This document shows positions 17,601 through 26,409 of a stretch of DNA of 28,270 nt, piece after piece. The notes beneath the pieces are model-generated. The model was not told where the DNA came from. It saw nothing but the letters and a program-made list of their open reading frames with translations, and made no database searches. Where the stretch lies: contig CAJINV010000032.1 of NCBI GenBank assembly GCA_905178155.1, forward strand, positions 18,110 through 46,379, given 5' to 3'. This DNA comes from Amoebophrya sp. A120. Lineage: Eukaryota; Sar; Dinophyceae; Syndiniales; Amoebophryaceae. Position 1 is the first letter of the stretch. Each line of letters starts with the position of its first letter. Made by a program: the position numbers and the translations under genes.

Positions 17601-20600
17601 GCAAATATGTCTGGGTCACTGGATGAGTGGAAGATTTGTCATGCGCATTTTGCATGACTCCTGATCGATCTGTGATGTATGCGCTGGCAACATGACAGGT
17701 TTCATTGTGAGGCCTCCTAATGCAGCCTAAGCCTACACAACATGAAAAGTGCCCCCTCCACGTAAGTAGCAGCTAGTGGACTCCTCTTGCTGCTCATGCA
17801 ATACAGATTTTTTTTAGAATCGCAAGACAGCATCAAAAGTTGCATTCTTCCAGACCCAGATCGATATTTGCACTCGATATGCGATAGCGGCGGGAGACTT
17901 TGACCCAAGGATTTTCTTCCTGGTGCTTCCTATGAATTGCAAAAGTATCGTACTAGTACGAATTACATATACAAATTTCCTCAGCATGAGAAATGGAATA
18001 TGTAATGCTGATTTCCCTCAAGGAAAAGATTTGTAATGCATAACTGCAATTACAACTACGAGTGCGATACAACTTTTGCACTGGATACTTCCATAGCGCC
18101 TCGTCACCGTAAAGGTCCTTTACGGTCCATTCTTCGTCGTTTCTGGGTTTTATCTCGCCCGTGCTATCCCACGAAACAACTGTTTCACTGTGATGGTTTT
18201 GCAAGATCTGCATCACAAGTTTGCTACACATGACACAGAAAATTTGTCATGCGCGTTTTCCAAGGGAAAACACGCTGAAAGATCCGTTGTGTTGCAGGTG
18301 TAGCAAGACAAACGCATTGGTGTTTCGCTCTCTGCATCACAGATTCACAATGAAGCAGTTTTTTCTTGCGATACGTTCTCTCGTCGATGTAGTGTTGGAA
18401 CACAGGCGTTGCGGTATTCTGAGTAAAAACGTCCCCACCCTCGAGTTGTCATGCGAAATTTGCACGCCAAAAAAGTTAGTCATGCGGAGCTGCATGCTGA
18501 GAGCCATTTTCTAGTTGTGTTTTGGAATTTGTCATGCTAGAAGCAGCATGATGCGCTAGATCTGTGATGCTGCTGAATTACCTAAACAGGACTACTCTAC
18601 CGGGACAAACTTGTCATGCGAAACAGCCATAGCTGGTTGATTTGTCTAGCAGATGTCCCATCTTGACTCTGGTATGCGGACACTTTTACTCAGGATATGC
18701 GCTACTATCAACCGGGACCTGCTGCTGCTGCTGCGGCGCGTCTGGGTTGTTGTAGCAGTACAGGTTCATGTTAAAGTCTGCCGCAGAAACGGCTCCGAAC
18801 TCATAATATGGTATCAAATGCAAAAATGTCTGGGTCTGGAAGAATGCAAGTTTGTCATGCAGCTTTTCCATGACCATCCACGAGGTCTGGAATGCAGGAC
18901 CTAGCATGACAGATTCATCTGTGTGATCTCTTTCGTGCCAATTGTGCATGAGAAACTCCCTGCCGACTTGGTCAAAAGTCGACAGCTTTTGGTAATGATG
19001 CAACACAGATTTTTGCATGATTCAGATTTAGCATGACAAGCTGCATTCAATTCTTCCAGACCCAGATATTTTTGCAGTGGATATTTGGCTGCTGGATACC
19101 AAAGTTACCGTCCGCCTGCGAAAGCGCTCCGTAGGTATACTGGTCATTCTGCATCAAACTTGACCCAGCTGCGCTCTCCATACCAGGAAAAACCGCTGGC
19201 GTTTCCGAGTAGTTCGCAAAGATCTCAGTGTTGTCGCGATTGTAGAAGTCGCTCGCATATCCTGTGCAAAAGTATCGCACTCGTAACGCAATCATGCATT
19301 TACAAATCTTTTCCTGAAAGCAAGTCACCTTTACACATATTATTTCTCATGCTGAGGAAATTTGTAAAATGCATTTATACGATTACGAGTACGATACTTT
19401 TGCACAGGATATCGCAATCGTCAGGCCACCTTTCAGCAGGTGAAATTGTCCCCCAGAAGAACCAAATGCGGTTCCAGACTGGAAATCAAGCGCAGAGCTG
19501 GTGCCTGGTTCTGCCACGCCACCCTCTTGGCCTGGGAAGGGGAGAACGCTTTCTCCTCCTACAGGTTCCGGCTGTTGATTCGATGAAGTTGTACTGGGAA
19601 CATTAAAATGTTGATAGTTAAATGAGTATCAAATGTAAAAATGTCTGGGTCTGGAAGAATGGAAGGCTTGTCATGCTTGTCTGGCATGACCCATGATGCT
19701 TGTAATGCATGACCCAGCATCACAGATTTTTGGAAAGCTTCCTGATGCCATTTCCGCATGACAAATGCCCTCCTCGCGTAGCACACATGTGGCTCCTCTT
19801 GCTGGTCATGCAGTACACATTTTTTTAGAGTCCAAAGTTAGCATCACAAGTTCCAACTTTCCAGACTCAGACATTTTTACATTTGATAAGGAGTTGAAAA
19901 CGTTCCGTTCGCCATGTTGATCCTCGTCCTGGGGTATGGATTGCAAATATGTCTGGGTCTGGAAACTTGTGATGCTGGCTGGCGTATCATGAGGAGGCCA
20001 CAAGTACTGGCTTAGCATGACAAGTTTCTGAGCTTCTAGGTGTTCCCTATATTGCATGACAAACTGCGTCTCTGCATGACAGAAAAGTGGCGCTCTTGGG
20101 TAACGTGCATGACAGATTTGAGAGTCATGCCAGACAAGCATGACAAACATGCACTCTTCCAGACCCAGACATTTTTACATTTGATATGGGGCAACAGAAA
20201 TTCGCGCGCAGCAGTCGCCGACGTTGAACTACTGCTTGCAGCCGCAAATGCAGGAGCAGGAGCCGACGATGAGCTACTACTTGCAGCCGCAAAGGCCCTT
20301 TTCTGCCCGCCGGTACTAGAGGTCATGATCTCAGCAGCCGGTAGAAGTTTTTCTCGATCTGAGTGTAGTTGAGCCTCCTTGTTGTCTCGTGGTGCTTTGC
20401 TCATCTTCCCAGATGAAGCTCCAGCTTCAACAGCAGCAACCGCTGTCGTGGCTGTTGGACGACTAGAAGTCTATCACAAGAAAAAAGTGCTACAGTTACA
20501 CATCTGTTGTAAGTTCAGCAACACAAATTTTCTCTGTGTGGCAGAGAAAATTTGCAATGCAGAGATCCTATGGGAAAACACGTACGAAATGAAGTTTGGA

Positions 20601-23600
20601 TGCATTTATTGCATGACAAAGGGTGTCTGTCTTGCGGCTCCTGCAACACAATGTGTAACTGTAGCATTTTTTTCTTGCGATAAAGTCGCCGCGGTTTTTC
20701 GGGGTCGACCACGCCCGCGTTTTGCGGCTGGAGGAGCACTTATTTCTTCATCTTGCGGTCGTGCCTCAATGCGATCAGGATTGTTCTTTTCCGACAGCGG
20801 CACACCTGTCACAGGGTCGAGCTGTGGTGGAGCAGCAGCGTCCAACGGCTTCGAGGCCGGTCCTTGTTGCGAAGGTTTTATTTGTCCCTCCGCTGCAGCT
20901 GCCGAGCTGCTTTTCGCATCCTGGGACGTCGATGAGATGATTTTCATGTGGGACGATCTACTCACGACCTCCTTGTCCGCGTGGTCAACATCCGCTAACA
21001 CACTAACGCCGGTGCCAACGCCGTTGTCCGGGTTTTCTTCCGTGAGAGGCGGCTCAGCAGCTAAGGTAGTTGGATGTTCCTTTGCAGCTTCTTTCCCGGC
21101 GGCGAATGCTGGTCCTTGTCCATCAGAAGTTTGTTCTGGCCACTTGGCGTTCTTGCCGGAAACTTGCTGTCGTGCACTGCTCAGTTGTCCATGATCTCGA
21201 AGGTCGTCGTCTTCGGACTTGATGTCGAGCTGTTTGTGCATGTTCGCATCTTGTTCCGGGCGCTTGACATTGATGTCCTTGTTGCAACTCCCAGTGAAGA
21301 TTTCACTGATATTATTCTGAACGCCTTTCTTGGCCATCGTCTTGAGCTGGGGAGCAGCGGCATCCAACGGCTTCGCGGCCGGTCCTTGTATCAAATGCAA
21401 AAATGTCTGGGTCTGGAAGGATGCAACTTGTAATGCTAGCTTTGGACTCTACACAAAATCTGTCTTGCATGACCAGCAAGAGGAGTTCAGTTTGTGCTCC
21501 GCGGGGAGGGCATTTGTCATGCGGAATAGGCATCAGGAGGGTCGCTAAAAATCTGTGATGCTAGATCATGCATTACAGACATCCTGAGTCATGCAAAATA
21601 TGCATGACAAACTCCTGCATGCGTCCAGACCCAGATATTTTTGCATTTGATACCTTGTAGTTGCGCAGGTTTTATTTGTACCTCCACTGCAGCTGCCGAG
21701 CTGCTTTTCGCATCCTGGGAAGATTTTTGGATGATCTTCATGTCCGACGATCTACTCACGACCTTGTCCGCCTGGTCAACATCCGCTAACACATCAACGC
21801 GAGTGCCAACGCCGTTGTCCGTTTTTTCTTCCGTAAGAGGCGGCTCAGCAGCTAAGGTAGTTGGATGTTCATTTCCAGCTTCTTTCCCGGCGGCGGATGC
21901 TGGTGCTTGTGCGTCAGAAGTTTGCTGTTGCCACTTGGCGTTCTTGCCGGAAACCTGCTGTCGTGCTGCACTCAGTTGTCCCTGATCTCCAAGGTCGTCG
22001 CCTTCGGACTTGACGAGCTGTTTGTGCATGGTCGCATCTTCCTATGACAGTGCACAACTCCCCCTCCCCCTCATTTGTGTAGCATGAACAGCAATACTGT
22101 AAGCATCAGCAAGAGTGCCGGCTTTGCATGACAAATTCACACTCGAGTGTAGTGCTATTTCGGCTGCCAGAACTTGCCAAGCTAACAGTGCCAAGAGGCA
22201 AAGGGGGGACTGGGTATTTTGCATGACAAATCAGGGGGAGGGGGGGTTGTGCAGTGTCATACTTTCCCGGCGGCGGATGCTGGTCCTTGTGCGTCAGAAG
22301 TATGTTCTTGCCACTTGGCGTTGCCAGAAGCCTGCTGTCGTGCACTGCTCAGCTGTCCATGATCTCCAAGGTCCTCGTCTTCGGACTTGATGTCGAGCTG
22401 TTTATGCATGTTCGCATCTTGTTCCGGGCACTTCACGTTGATGTTGTCCTTTTTGCAATCATTCCCAGTGAAGCTTTTTTCCCCGGAAAAAGAACCACTC
22501 TGACCGCCTTTCTTGACCGTCGTCTTGGCTTTATTCGGTTTAGCCTTGTCGTGCTTGTTCTGCTGTAGCTTAGGAAGATCGGGCTGTTGTTTTTCTTGTG
22601 CATCGTCAACAGTAGTGTTTATTTCCTTGCAGTTCTTCAGAAGACTGCTAGAGCTACCTGGAACCACGTGCGACGCCCCGGCCGCGGGTTTGGCCTGCGG
22701 GTTTTTGTTTCTCTGGTGCTCACCGTCGGCAGATTTTTCCTTCTGCCCCTTGCTGAGTTTCGCGTTGCAGCTCATTGGCGAGATGTCGCTCACACTATCC
22801 TGCAGCAGGGTCATATGGGAGTGTCAGGATTGAAATCGTCAAAGTTGAAATAGTTTGTCATGCAGGAAATGGAGCGCAAAGACTGCCTCTATTGCAGAGG
22901 ACGCAAGGGAGGCACATTGTAGTGCTGGTAAGGGTCGACAGAGGGAAGCCCCATTGCCCTGAACAGCATGACAAACTGGCTTCCGGTACGGACAAAATTT
23001 GTCATGCGCCGACTAGAAACTGCGGGTCCAATTGGTATCCATTTTATGCATGACAAATCATTTCAACTTTGTCGATTTCAAACCTGACGCTTCCATAGGT
23101 CACTGGTTGAGCTTCAGCAGTCGCCACTTGTGGCCCAACAGTCCTGCCTCCTTTGCTGGATGCGCCCTTTGCTTTTTGCTTTTTCATCTTTGTAGTTGTG
23201 GGCTGCTCTTGTCCAGCAATTTTTCCAGCATCACGTTTGTTGTTGCTCCCCCCGACAATATGAGCTGGTTTTATCGTGGGAAAAAAATGTCTCAGTGCCA
23301 ACTTGTAATGCGCAAGAACCTCCTTGACAAGACAATTGCTTGCCATGCTCAACGTGCAAAAAAGCCGGCTTTCGCTGCTTGTGTTTTCCCTTTTATGTGG
23401 TCTGACGCATCACAGATTTTCAACATCTGTGTCATTCTGAGCAAATAATTTGTATTGCTGAGTCTGCAATCAAGGATCCAAAACTTTGGGACTGAGACAG
23501 ATTTTTCTTGCGATAAGTGCGGCCACGCAACTACTGCTGCTGTTTCTTTTCGCAGGAGGGAGACCAAGCTCACTGTCATCCCGACCACGCTTCGTGGCGC

Positions 23601-26300
23601 GCCCATCGGGTACGGGTACTTCGTGTCTGGACGTCGTGTCTTTGGAGCTCGCTGCTACTCCTATCAGGGGCGCAGCTTCATCTGATAACTCTCGATCACC
23701 GACAGGCCATTTCGATTGTTCTTTCTTGCCGGCGCCGTCGTGTGCCTTTTGCGGCGCACCTCCACGCACATTTGCTTTCGTTGCAGCAGGAGTTGCCGGC
23801 CGCTTGGAAGTTGATTTTCGATTGTTTTTCTTGGTTTCCTGTGCTTTCGCAACCTCCTTTCCACCGAGCGATCGGCCCCTCGTCTTCGACGAAACCGTAT
23901 CACCTGCAAAAATGTTTGGGTTCTTTGGAAGAGCCAAAGTTGTGATCATGCTGCATTTGGATGCTAAAAAAATCTGTATTGCATGAGGAGCAAGAGGAGG
24001 TAAATTTCGCTACGCGGAGAGGGGGCATTTGTCATGCAGAATGCGCATCGATGGGCGCTCAAAAAATCTGTGATGCTACTTATGGCATACATCACAGAAA
24101 TCATGGATCACGGAAAATGTGCATGACAAACTCCTCCTCTTCCAGACCCAGATATATTTGCAGTTGATATGCCTCCGCCTCGAATTTCTTCAAAGACGCG
24201 ACTGATCCTGGGGCGACGGGTATCCTGAGGAAAAACGTCCCCACCCCAGAGTTGTCATGCAGATTTGCAATGGCAAGGACATTTGTGATGCACATACCTA
24301 TGGTAAACATTTCCAATCGTGTTTTGGAATTTGTGATGCTATGAACAGGATAAGGAGACGGATTTGTTATGCGGCTTCCCTTGCTAAGCTGCACTACAGT
24401 ACAGTGTGCAACTTCGCATGCGTGACTCCCAAAGCTTCTAGGTTTGTGTTGCAAAGTCCCCATCTTGCCTCTGGTGTGGGGACGTTTTTACTCAGGATAA
24501 CGGGCGGCTTCCGATCTCCAACCTTAGAGGATGAGGACGAGGTCGAAGAGAGTACTGGCACCAGCGATGCCTGCTGATTCATCTTCCCGGAGTCGTTATT
24601 TCCTGCGCGTTATGCATTGCAAATATGTCTGGGTCTGGAAGGTGAGAACTTGTGATGCTAACTTTGGACTCTAAGAAAATCTGTATTGCAGGACCAGCAA
24701 GACGAGCCCAGTTTGTGCTACGCGGGGAGGGCATTTGTCGTGCGGGATATGCATTAGGAAGGCCTTTAAAAATATGTGATGCTAGATCATGCATTACAGA
24801 CATCCTGAGTCATGCGAAATATGCATGACAAACCTGGCAACCTTCCAGACCCAGACATTTTTGCATTTGATACGCGTGCTGTATTTAAAGACGAGGCTGC
24901 CGCTGCAGTGGAGCTGGACTCCTGCTTCTTCTTGATGCCCGCGCCTACATCTTCCGCATTGTTCGTCTTCCCACTGCGTGCACGTGAGCGAGAACCTGCT
25001 TTCCCCTGCTGTGCACCTCTTGGTGCTACCGGAGGCATATGAACTGCAAAAATTGTATCGCACTCGTCGTGTAAATGCATTTACAAATTTCCTCAGCATG
25101 AGCAATGAAATTTGTAATGCGGATTTAGTTTAAGAAAAATATTTGTAATGCATGCATGACTGCAATTACTCCGAGTACGAAACTTTTGCACAGGATAAGG
25201 TACCAGAGCCGGAGGTTTGGCGGCCAGAACAGCCGACGAACTCGAGCTTGGTTGTCCCGGAGCGTTTGGTATGCATTGCAAATATGTCTGGGGCTGCGGC
25301 TGGAAACTTGTAATGCTAAAAGTGAATGGTAGACGCACTGCAATACGCAGCTACGCAAGACAAATTTTTTGGCTGCCATGTCTTACGTATTCCGCATGGC
25401 AAACTGCGTTTTTGCATGACAGGCAGCAGGGCCTTTCCGTGCCTAGGCAACACAGATTCATCTCGAGTCATGCCACACAAACATGACAAAGTTGCATTCT
25501 TCCAGACCCAGACACTTTCACAGTTGATATTGGGGCGATGCGGCCTGGGAGATTTGCATCCCGCGGCCAGGATTTTCTCCGCCAGGTTCTTCTCCCCATG
25601 TGTGCCGCCTTTTGGTGCTACCGGAGGTATATGAACTGCAAAAATTGCATCGCACTCGTGTAAATGCATTACACATTTCCTCAGCATGAGAAATGAAATT
25701 TGTAATGCGGATTTAGCTTAAGAAAAAAATTTGTAATGCATGATTGCAATTACTACGAGTGCGAGTACGAAACTTTTGCACAGGATAAGGTACCACAGCC
25801 GGAGGTTTGGCGGCCGGAACAGCCACCGCTAGCTGTACGTGCTTCGCATCCGGTTTCTGCACACCGGATTTGACAGATTTCGCATCGCCCCGAGAACAAG
25901 CTCTCGCTTTCGAGGCGGCGAGCCGCCTGGGTGCTACCGGAGGTACCAGAGCCGGAGGTTTGGCGGCCGGAACAGCAGACGAGCTGGAGCTTGATTGTCC
26001 CGAAGCGTTGGCGGGTATGCATTGCAAATATGTCTGGGTCTGGAAGGTTGCAACTTGTCATGCTGTCTCTGGATCGTGCAAAAATCTGTGTTGCATGAAT
26101 GCCAGAAGCTGTCCACTTTTGACCAAGTTGAGAGCAGTTTCTCATGCAGGATCGGCATGATAGAGATCTCACAGAATCTGTCACGCTAGGCCCTGCATTC
26201 TGCATTCCAGACAACATGGATCATGGAAAATCTGCATGACAAATCTCGGAACCTTCCAGACCCAGACACTTTTGCATTTGATACTGGGACGATGCGCCAT
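14622..26300 (-). CDS. Gene 2: 29-exon AT-hook, repeat-rich low-complexity protein
   Basis: Exons in transcription order: 26300-26284, 26015-25788, 25629-25530, 25269-25198, 25037-24873, 24610-24500, 24220-24170, 23897-23516, 23271-23098, 22813-22262, 22042-21653, 21388-20683, 20471-20187, 19934-19889, 19626-19412, 19257-19084, 18811-18698, 18414-18374, 18164-18088, 17930-17880, 17592-17567, 17314-17270, 17047-16969, 16644-16567, 16326-16106, 15956-15860, 15706-15612, 15350-15277, 15105-14622. Dropping 5 nt at the head of each exon after the first gives 5010 nt, 1669 residues, no internal stop. The start GCCATGG has good context; an upstream in-frame start is not excluded. Parts: three Pro/Ala repeats (AVPAAKPPALVPPVAP-like, residues ~16-140); basic NLS-like patches (~240-370); three copies of an MHKQL..KSE..GQLS.ARQQ repeat (~547-917); one AT-hook (KRGRGRPRKT, ~951-961), which binds the minor groove of AT-rich DNA; Ser/Ala and Gln runs; a mixed, possibly folded C-terminal third; and a Lys-rich block near the end. 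Chromatin association is inferred. The last ~40 residues resemble introner-derived sequence, so the true stop may differ. Confidence 0.82.
15106..15276. mobile_element. Introner C4 (family C)
   Basis: 171 bp, flanks TCCAA/TCAAA (one mismatch). Last intron (28) of gene 2. Confidence 0.88.
15351..15611. mobile_element. Introner A10 (family A)
   Basis: 261 bp, flanks ATTCG/ATTCG exact. Intron 27 of gene 2. Its interior is inverted relative to 21389-21652 although the gene is the same. Confidence 0.92.
15707..15859. mobile_element. Introner C5 (family C)
   Basis: 153 bp, flanks GGTTT/GGTTT exact. Intron 26 of gene 2. Confidence 0.92.
15957..16105. mobile_element. Introner C6 (family C)
   Basis: 149 bp, flanks TCCTG/TCCTG exact. 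Intron 25 of gene 2. Confidence 0.92.
16327..16566. mobile_element. Introner E2 (family E)
   Basis: 240 bp, flanks TCGTT/TCGCC (two mismatches). Intron 24 of gene 2. The exons on both sides encode similar acidic EDGD motifs. Confidence 0.85.
16645..16968. mobile_element. Introner D2 (family D)
   Basis: 324 bp, flanks CGAAA/CGAAA exact. Intron 23 of gene 2. Same length class and interior as 6279-6600. Confidence 0.92.
17048..17269. mobile_element. Introner B4 (family B, shortened)
   Basis: 222 bp, flanks AAGTC/AAGTC exact. Intron 22 of gene 2. About 60 bp shorter than other family B copies; right end is decayed to AGGGTA. Confidence 0.88.
17315..17566. mobile_element. Introner A11 (family A)
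   Basis: 252 bp, flanks AAGAA/AAGAA exact. Intron 21 of gene 2. Near-identical interior to 19935-20186. Confidence 0.92.
17593..17879. mobile_element. Introner A12 (family A)
   Basis: 287 bp, flanks TGCGA/TGCGA exact. Intron 20 of gene 2; only a 26-bp exon separates it from A11. Confidence 0.92.
17931..18087. mobile_element. Introner C7 (family C)
   Basis: 157 bp, flanks CTTCC/CTTCC exact. Intron 19 of gene 2. Confidence 0.92.
18165..18373. mobile_element. Introner F3 (family F)
   Basis: 209 bp, flanks CGTGC/CGTTC (one mismatch). Ends TATCCCACGAAACAACTG and CAGTTTTTTCTTGCGATA. Intron 18 of gene 2. Confidence 0.87.
18415..18697. mobile_element. Introner B5 (family B)
   Basis: 283 bp, flanks TGCGG/TGCGC (one mismatch). 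Starts TATT rather than TATC. Intron 17 of gene 2. Confidence 0.88.
18812..19083. mobile_element. Introner A13 (family A)
   Basis: 272 bp, flanks TATGG/TTTGG (one mismatch). Intron 16 of gene 2. Same subfamily and orientation as 6971-7244. Confidence 0.9.
19258..19411. mobile_element. Introner C8 (family C)
   Basis: 154 bp, flanks TCGCA/TCGCA exact. Intron 15 of gene 2. Confidence 0.92.
19627..19888. mobile_element. Introner A14 (family A)
   Basis: 262 bp, flanks ATGAG/AGGAG (one mismatch). Intron 14 of gene 2. Same orientation as 15351-15611. Confidence 0.9.
19935..20186. mobile_element. Introner A15 (family A)
   Basis: 252 bp, flanks TGGGG/TGGGG exact. Intron 13 of gene 2. Near-twin of 17315-17566, which suggests recent copying. 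Confidence 0.92.
20472..20682. mobile_element. Introner F4 (family F)
   Basis: 211 bp, flanks AAGTC/AAGTC exact. Ends TATCACAAGAAAAAAGTGCT and TTTTTTTCTTGCGATA. Intron 12 of gene 2, one codon downstream of the AT-hook exon end. Confidence 0.92.
21389..21652. mobile_element. Introner A16 (family A)
   Basis: 264 bp, flanks CCTTG/CCTTG exact. Intron 11 of gene 2. The paralogous repeat at about 20840-20880 lacks it. Confidence 0.94.
22043..22261. mobile_element. Introner E3 (family E)
   Basis: 219 bp, flanks CTTCC/CTTTC (one mismatch). Intron 10 of gene 2, at the junction of two internal protein repeats. Confidence 0.88.
22814..23097. mobile_element. Introner H1 (family H, long inverted ends, only copy here)
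   Basis: 284 bp, flanks GGTCA/GGTCA exact. About 50-bp inverted ends beginning TATGGGAGTGTCAGGATTGA with only a few mismatches to the right arm, the longest ends of any introner family here. Intron 9 of gene 2. Confidence 0.92.
23272..23515. mobile_element. Introner F5 (family F variant)
   Basis: 244 bp, ends TATCGTGGGAAAAAAATGTC and GATTTTTCTTGCGATA, with subterminal CTCAGTGCC and GGGACTGAG. Flanks GGTTT/AGTGC do not match, but the 5-nt rule keeps frame. Intron 8 of gene 2. Confidence 0.83.
23898..24169. mobile_element. Introner A17 (family A)
   Basis: 272 bp. Flanks AACCG/TGCCT do not match. Intron 7 of gene 2. Subfamily of 13755-14013. Confidence 0.83.
24221..24499. mobile_element. Introner B6 (family B)
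   Basis: 279 bp, flanks ACGGG/ACGGG exact. Intron 6 of gene 2. Close to 10393-10674. Confidence 0.93.
24611..24872. mobile_element. Introner A18 (family A)
   Basis: 262 bp, flanks CGCGT/CGCGT exact. Intron 5 of gene 2. Subfamily of 21389-21652. Confidence 0.92.
25038..25197. mobile_element. Introner C9 (family C)
   Basis: 160 bp, flanks AGGCA/AGGTA (one mismatch). Intron 4 of gene 2. Sits at the same position of a coding repeat as 25630-25787. Confidence 0.9.
25270..25529. mobile_element. Introner A19 (family A)
   Basis: 260 bp, flanks TTTGG/TTGGG (one mismatch). Intron 3 of gene 2, at nearly the same place in the coding repeat as 26016-26283. Confidence 0.88.
25630..25787. mobile_element. 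Introner C10 (family C)
   Basis: 158 bp, flanks AGGTA/AGGTA exact. Intron 2 of gene 2. The third copy of the coding repeat at 25930-25957 shows the uninterrupted site. Confidence 0.94.
26016..26283. mobile_element. Introner A20 (family A)
   Basis: 268 bp, flanks GCGGG/CTGGG (two mismatches). First intron of gene 2. Its interior is inverted relative to 6971-7244 and 18812-19083. Confidence 0.88.
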
Positions 26301-26409
26301 GGCAGATTTGCTCCCCGGTGCAGAGGCGGGATCCCACGGAAAAGCATCCCCATAACAGAAAAACGCTGAATTTGCGTTGCTGTTTTTCTGTCCCAAAACA
26401 AAGCGGCGC
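26301..26409. other. Spacer upstream of gene 2
   Basis: Between the gene 2 start codon and the satellite. The frame remains open on the minus strand, so an upstream start is possible. I see no clear promoter; a weak acceptor-like AAATTCAG lies about 70 bp upstream of the ATG. Confidence 0.4.

Larger units (their letters stand above)
20840..22450 (-). repeat. Internal coding repeats of gene 2
   Basis: Three copies of an MHKQL..KSE..GQLS.ARQQ..G.NAKW module are encoded by exons 10, 11 and 12. Copies 2 and 3 continue into a shared EHPTTLAAEPPLTEE..DNGVGT..VLADVD block and a QDAKSSSAAA..QIKP block. The nucleotide sequence is also conserved, so the duplications are fairly young. Introner content differs between the copies. 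Confidence 0.9.
25198..26000 (-). repeat. N-terminal coding repeats of gene 2
   Basis: Three copies of a segment encoding AVPAAKPPALVPPVAP-like sequence, preceded in two copies by (N)A(S/P)GQ and a Ser run. Two copies are cut by family C elements at the same codon; the third is intact. Confidence 0.88.

Noticed and set aside
18088-18230. VVSWDS-like protein motif similar to one encoded near 16280
   Set aside because: The residues at 18165 onward come from the inverted end of introner F3, so the similarity is not between exons.
20606-21400. 264-codon continuous minus frame as a separate gene
   Set aside because: Most of it is exon 12 of gene 2; both ends run into introner sequence, which then supplies the apparent start and stop.
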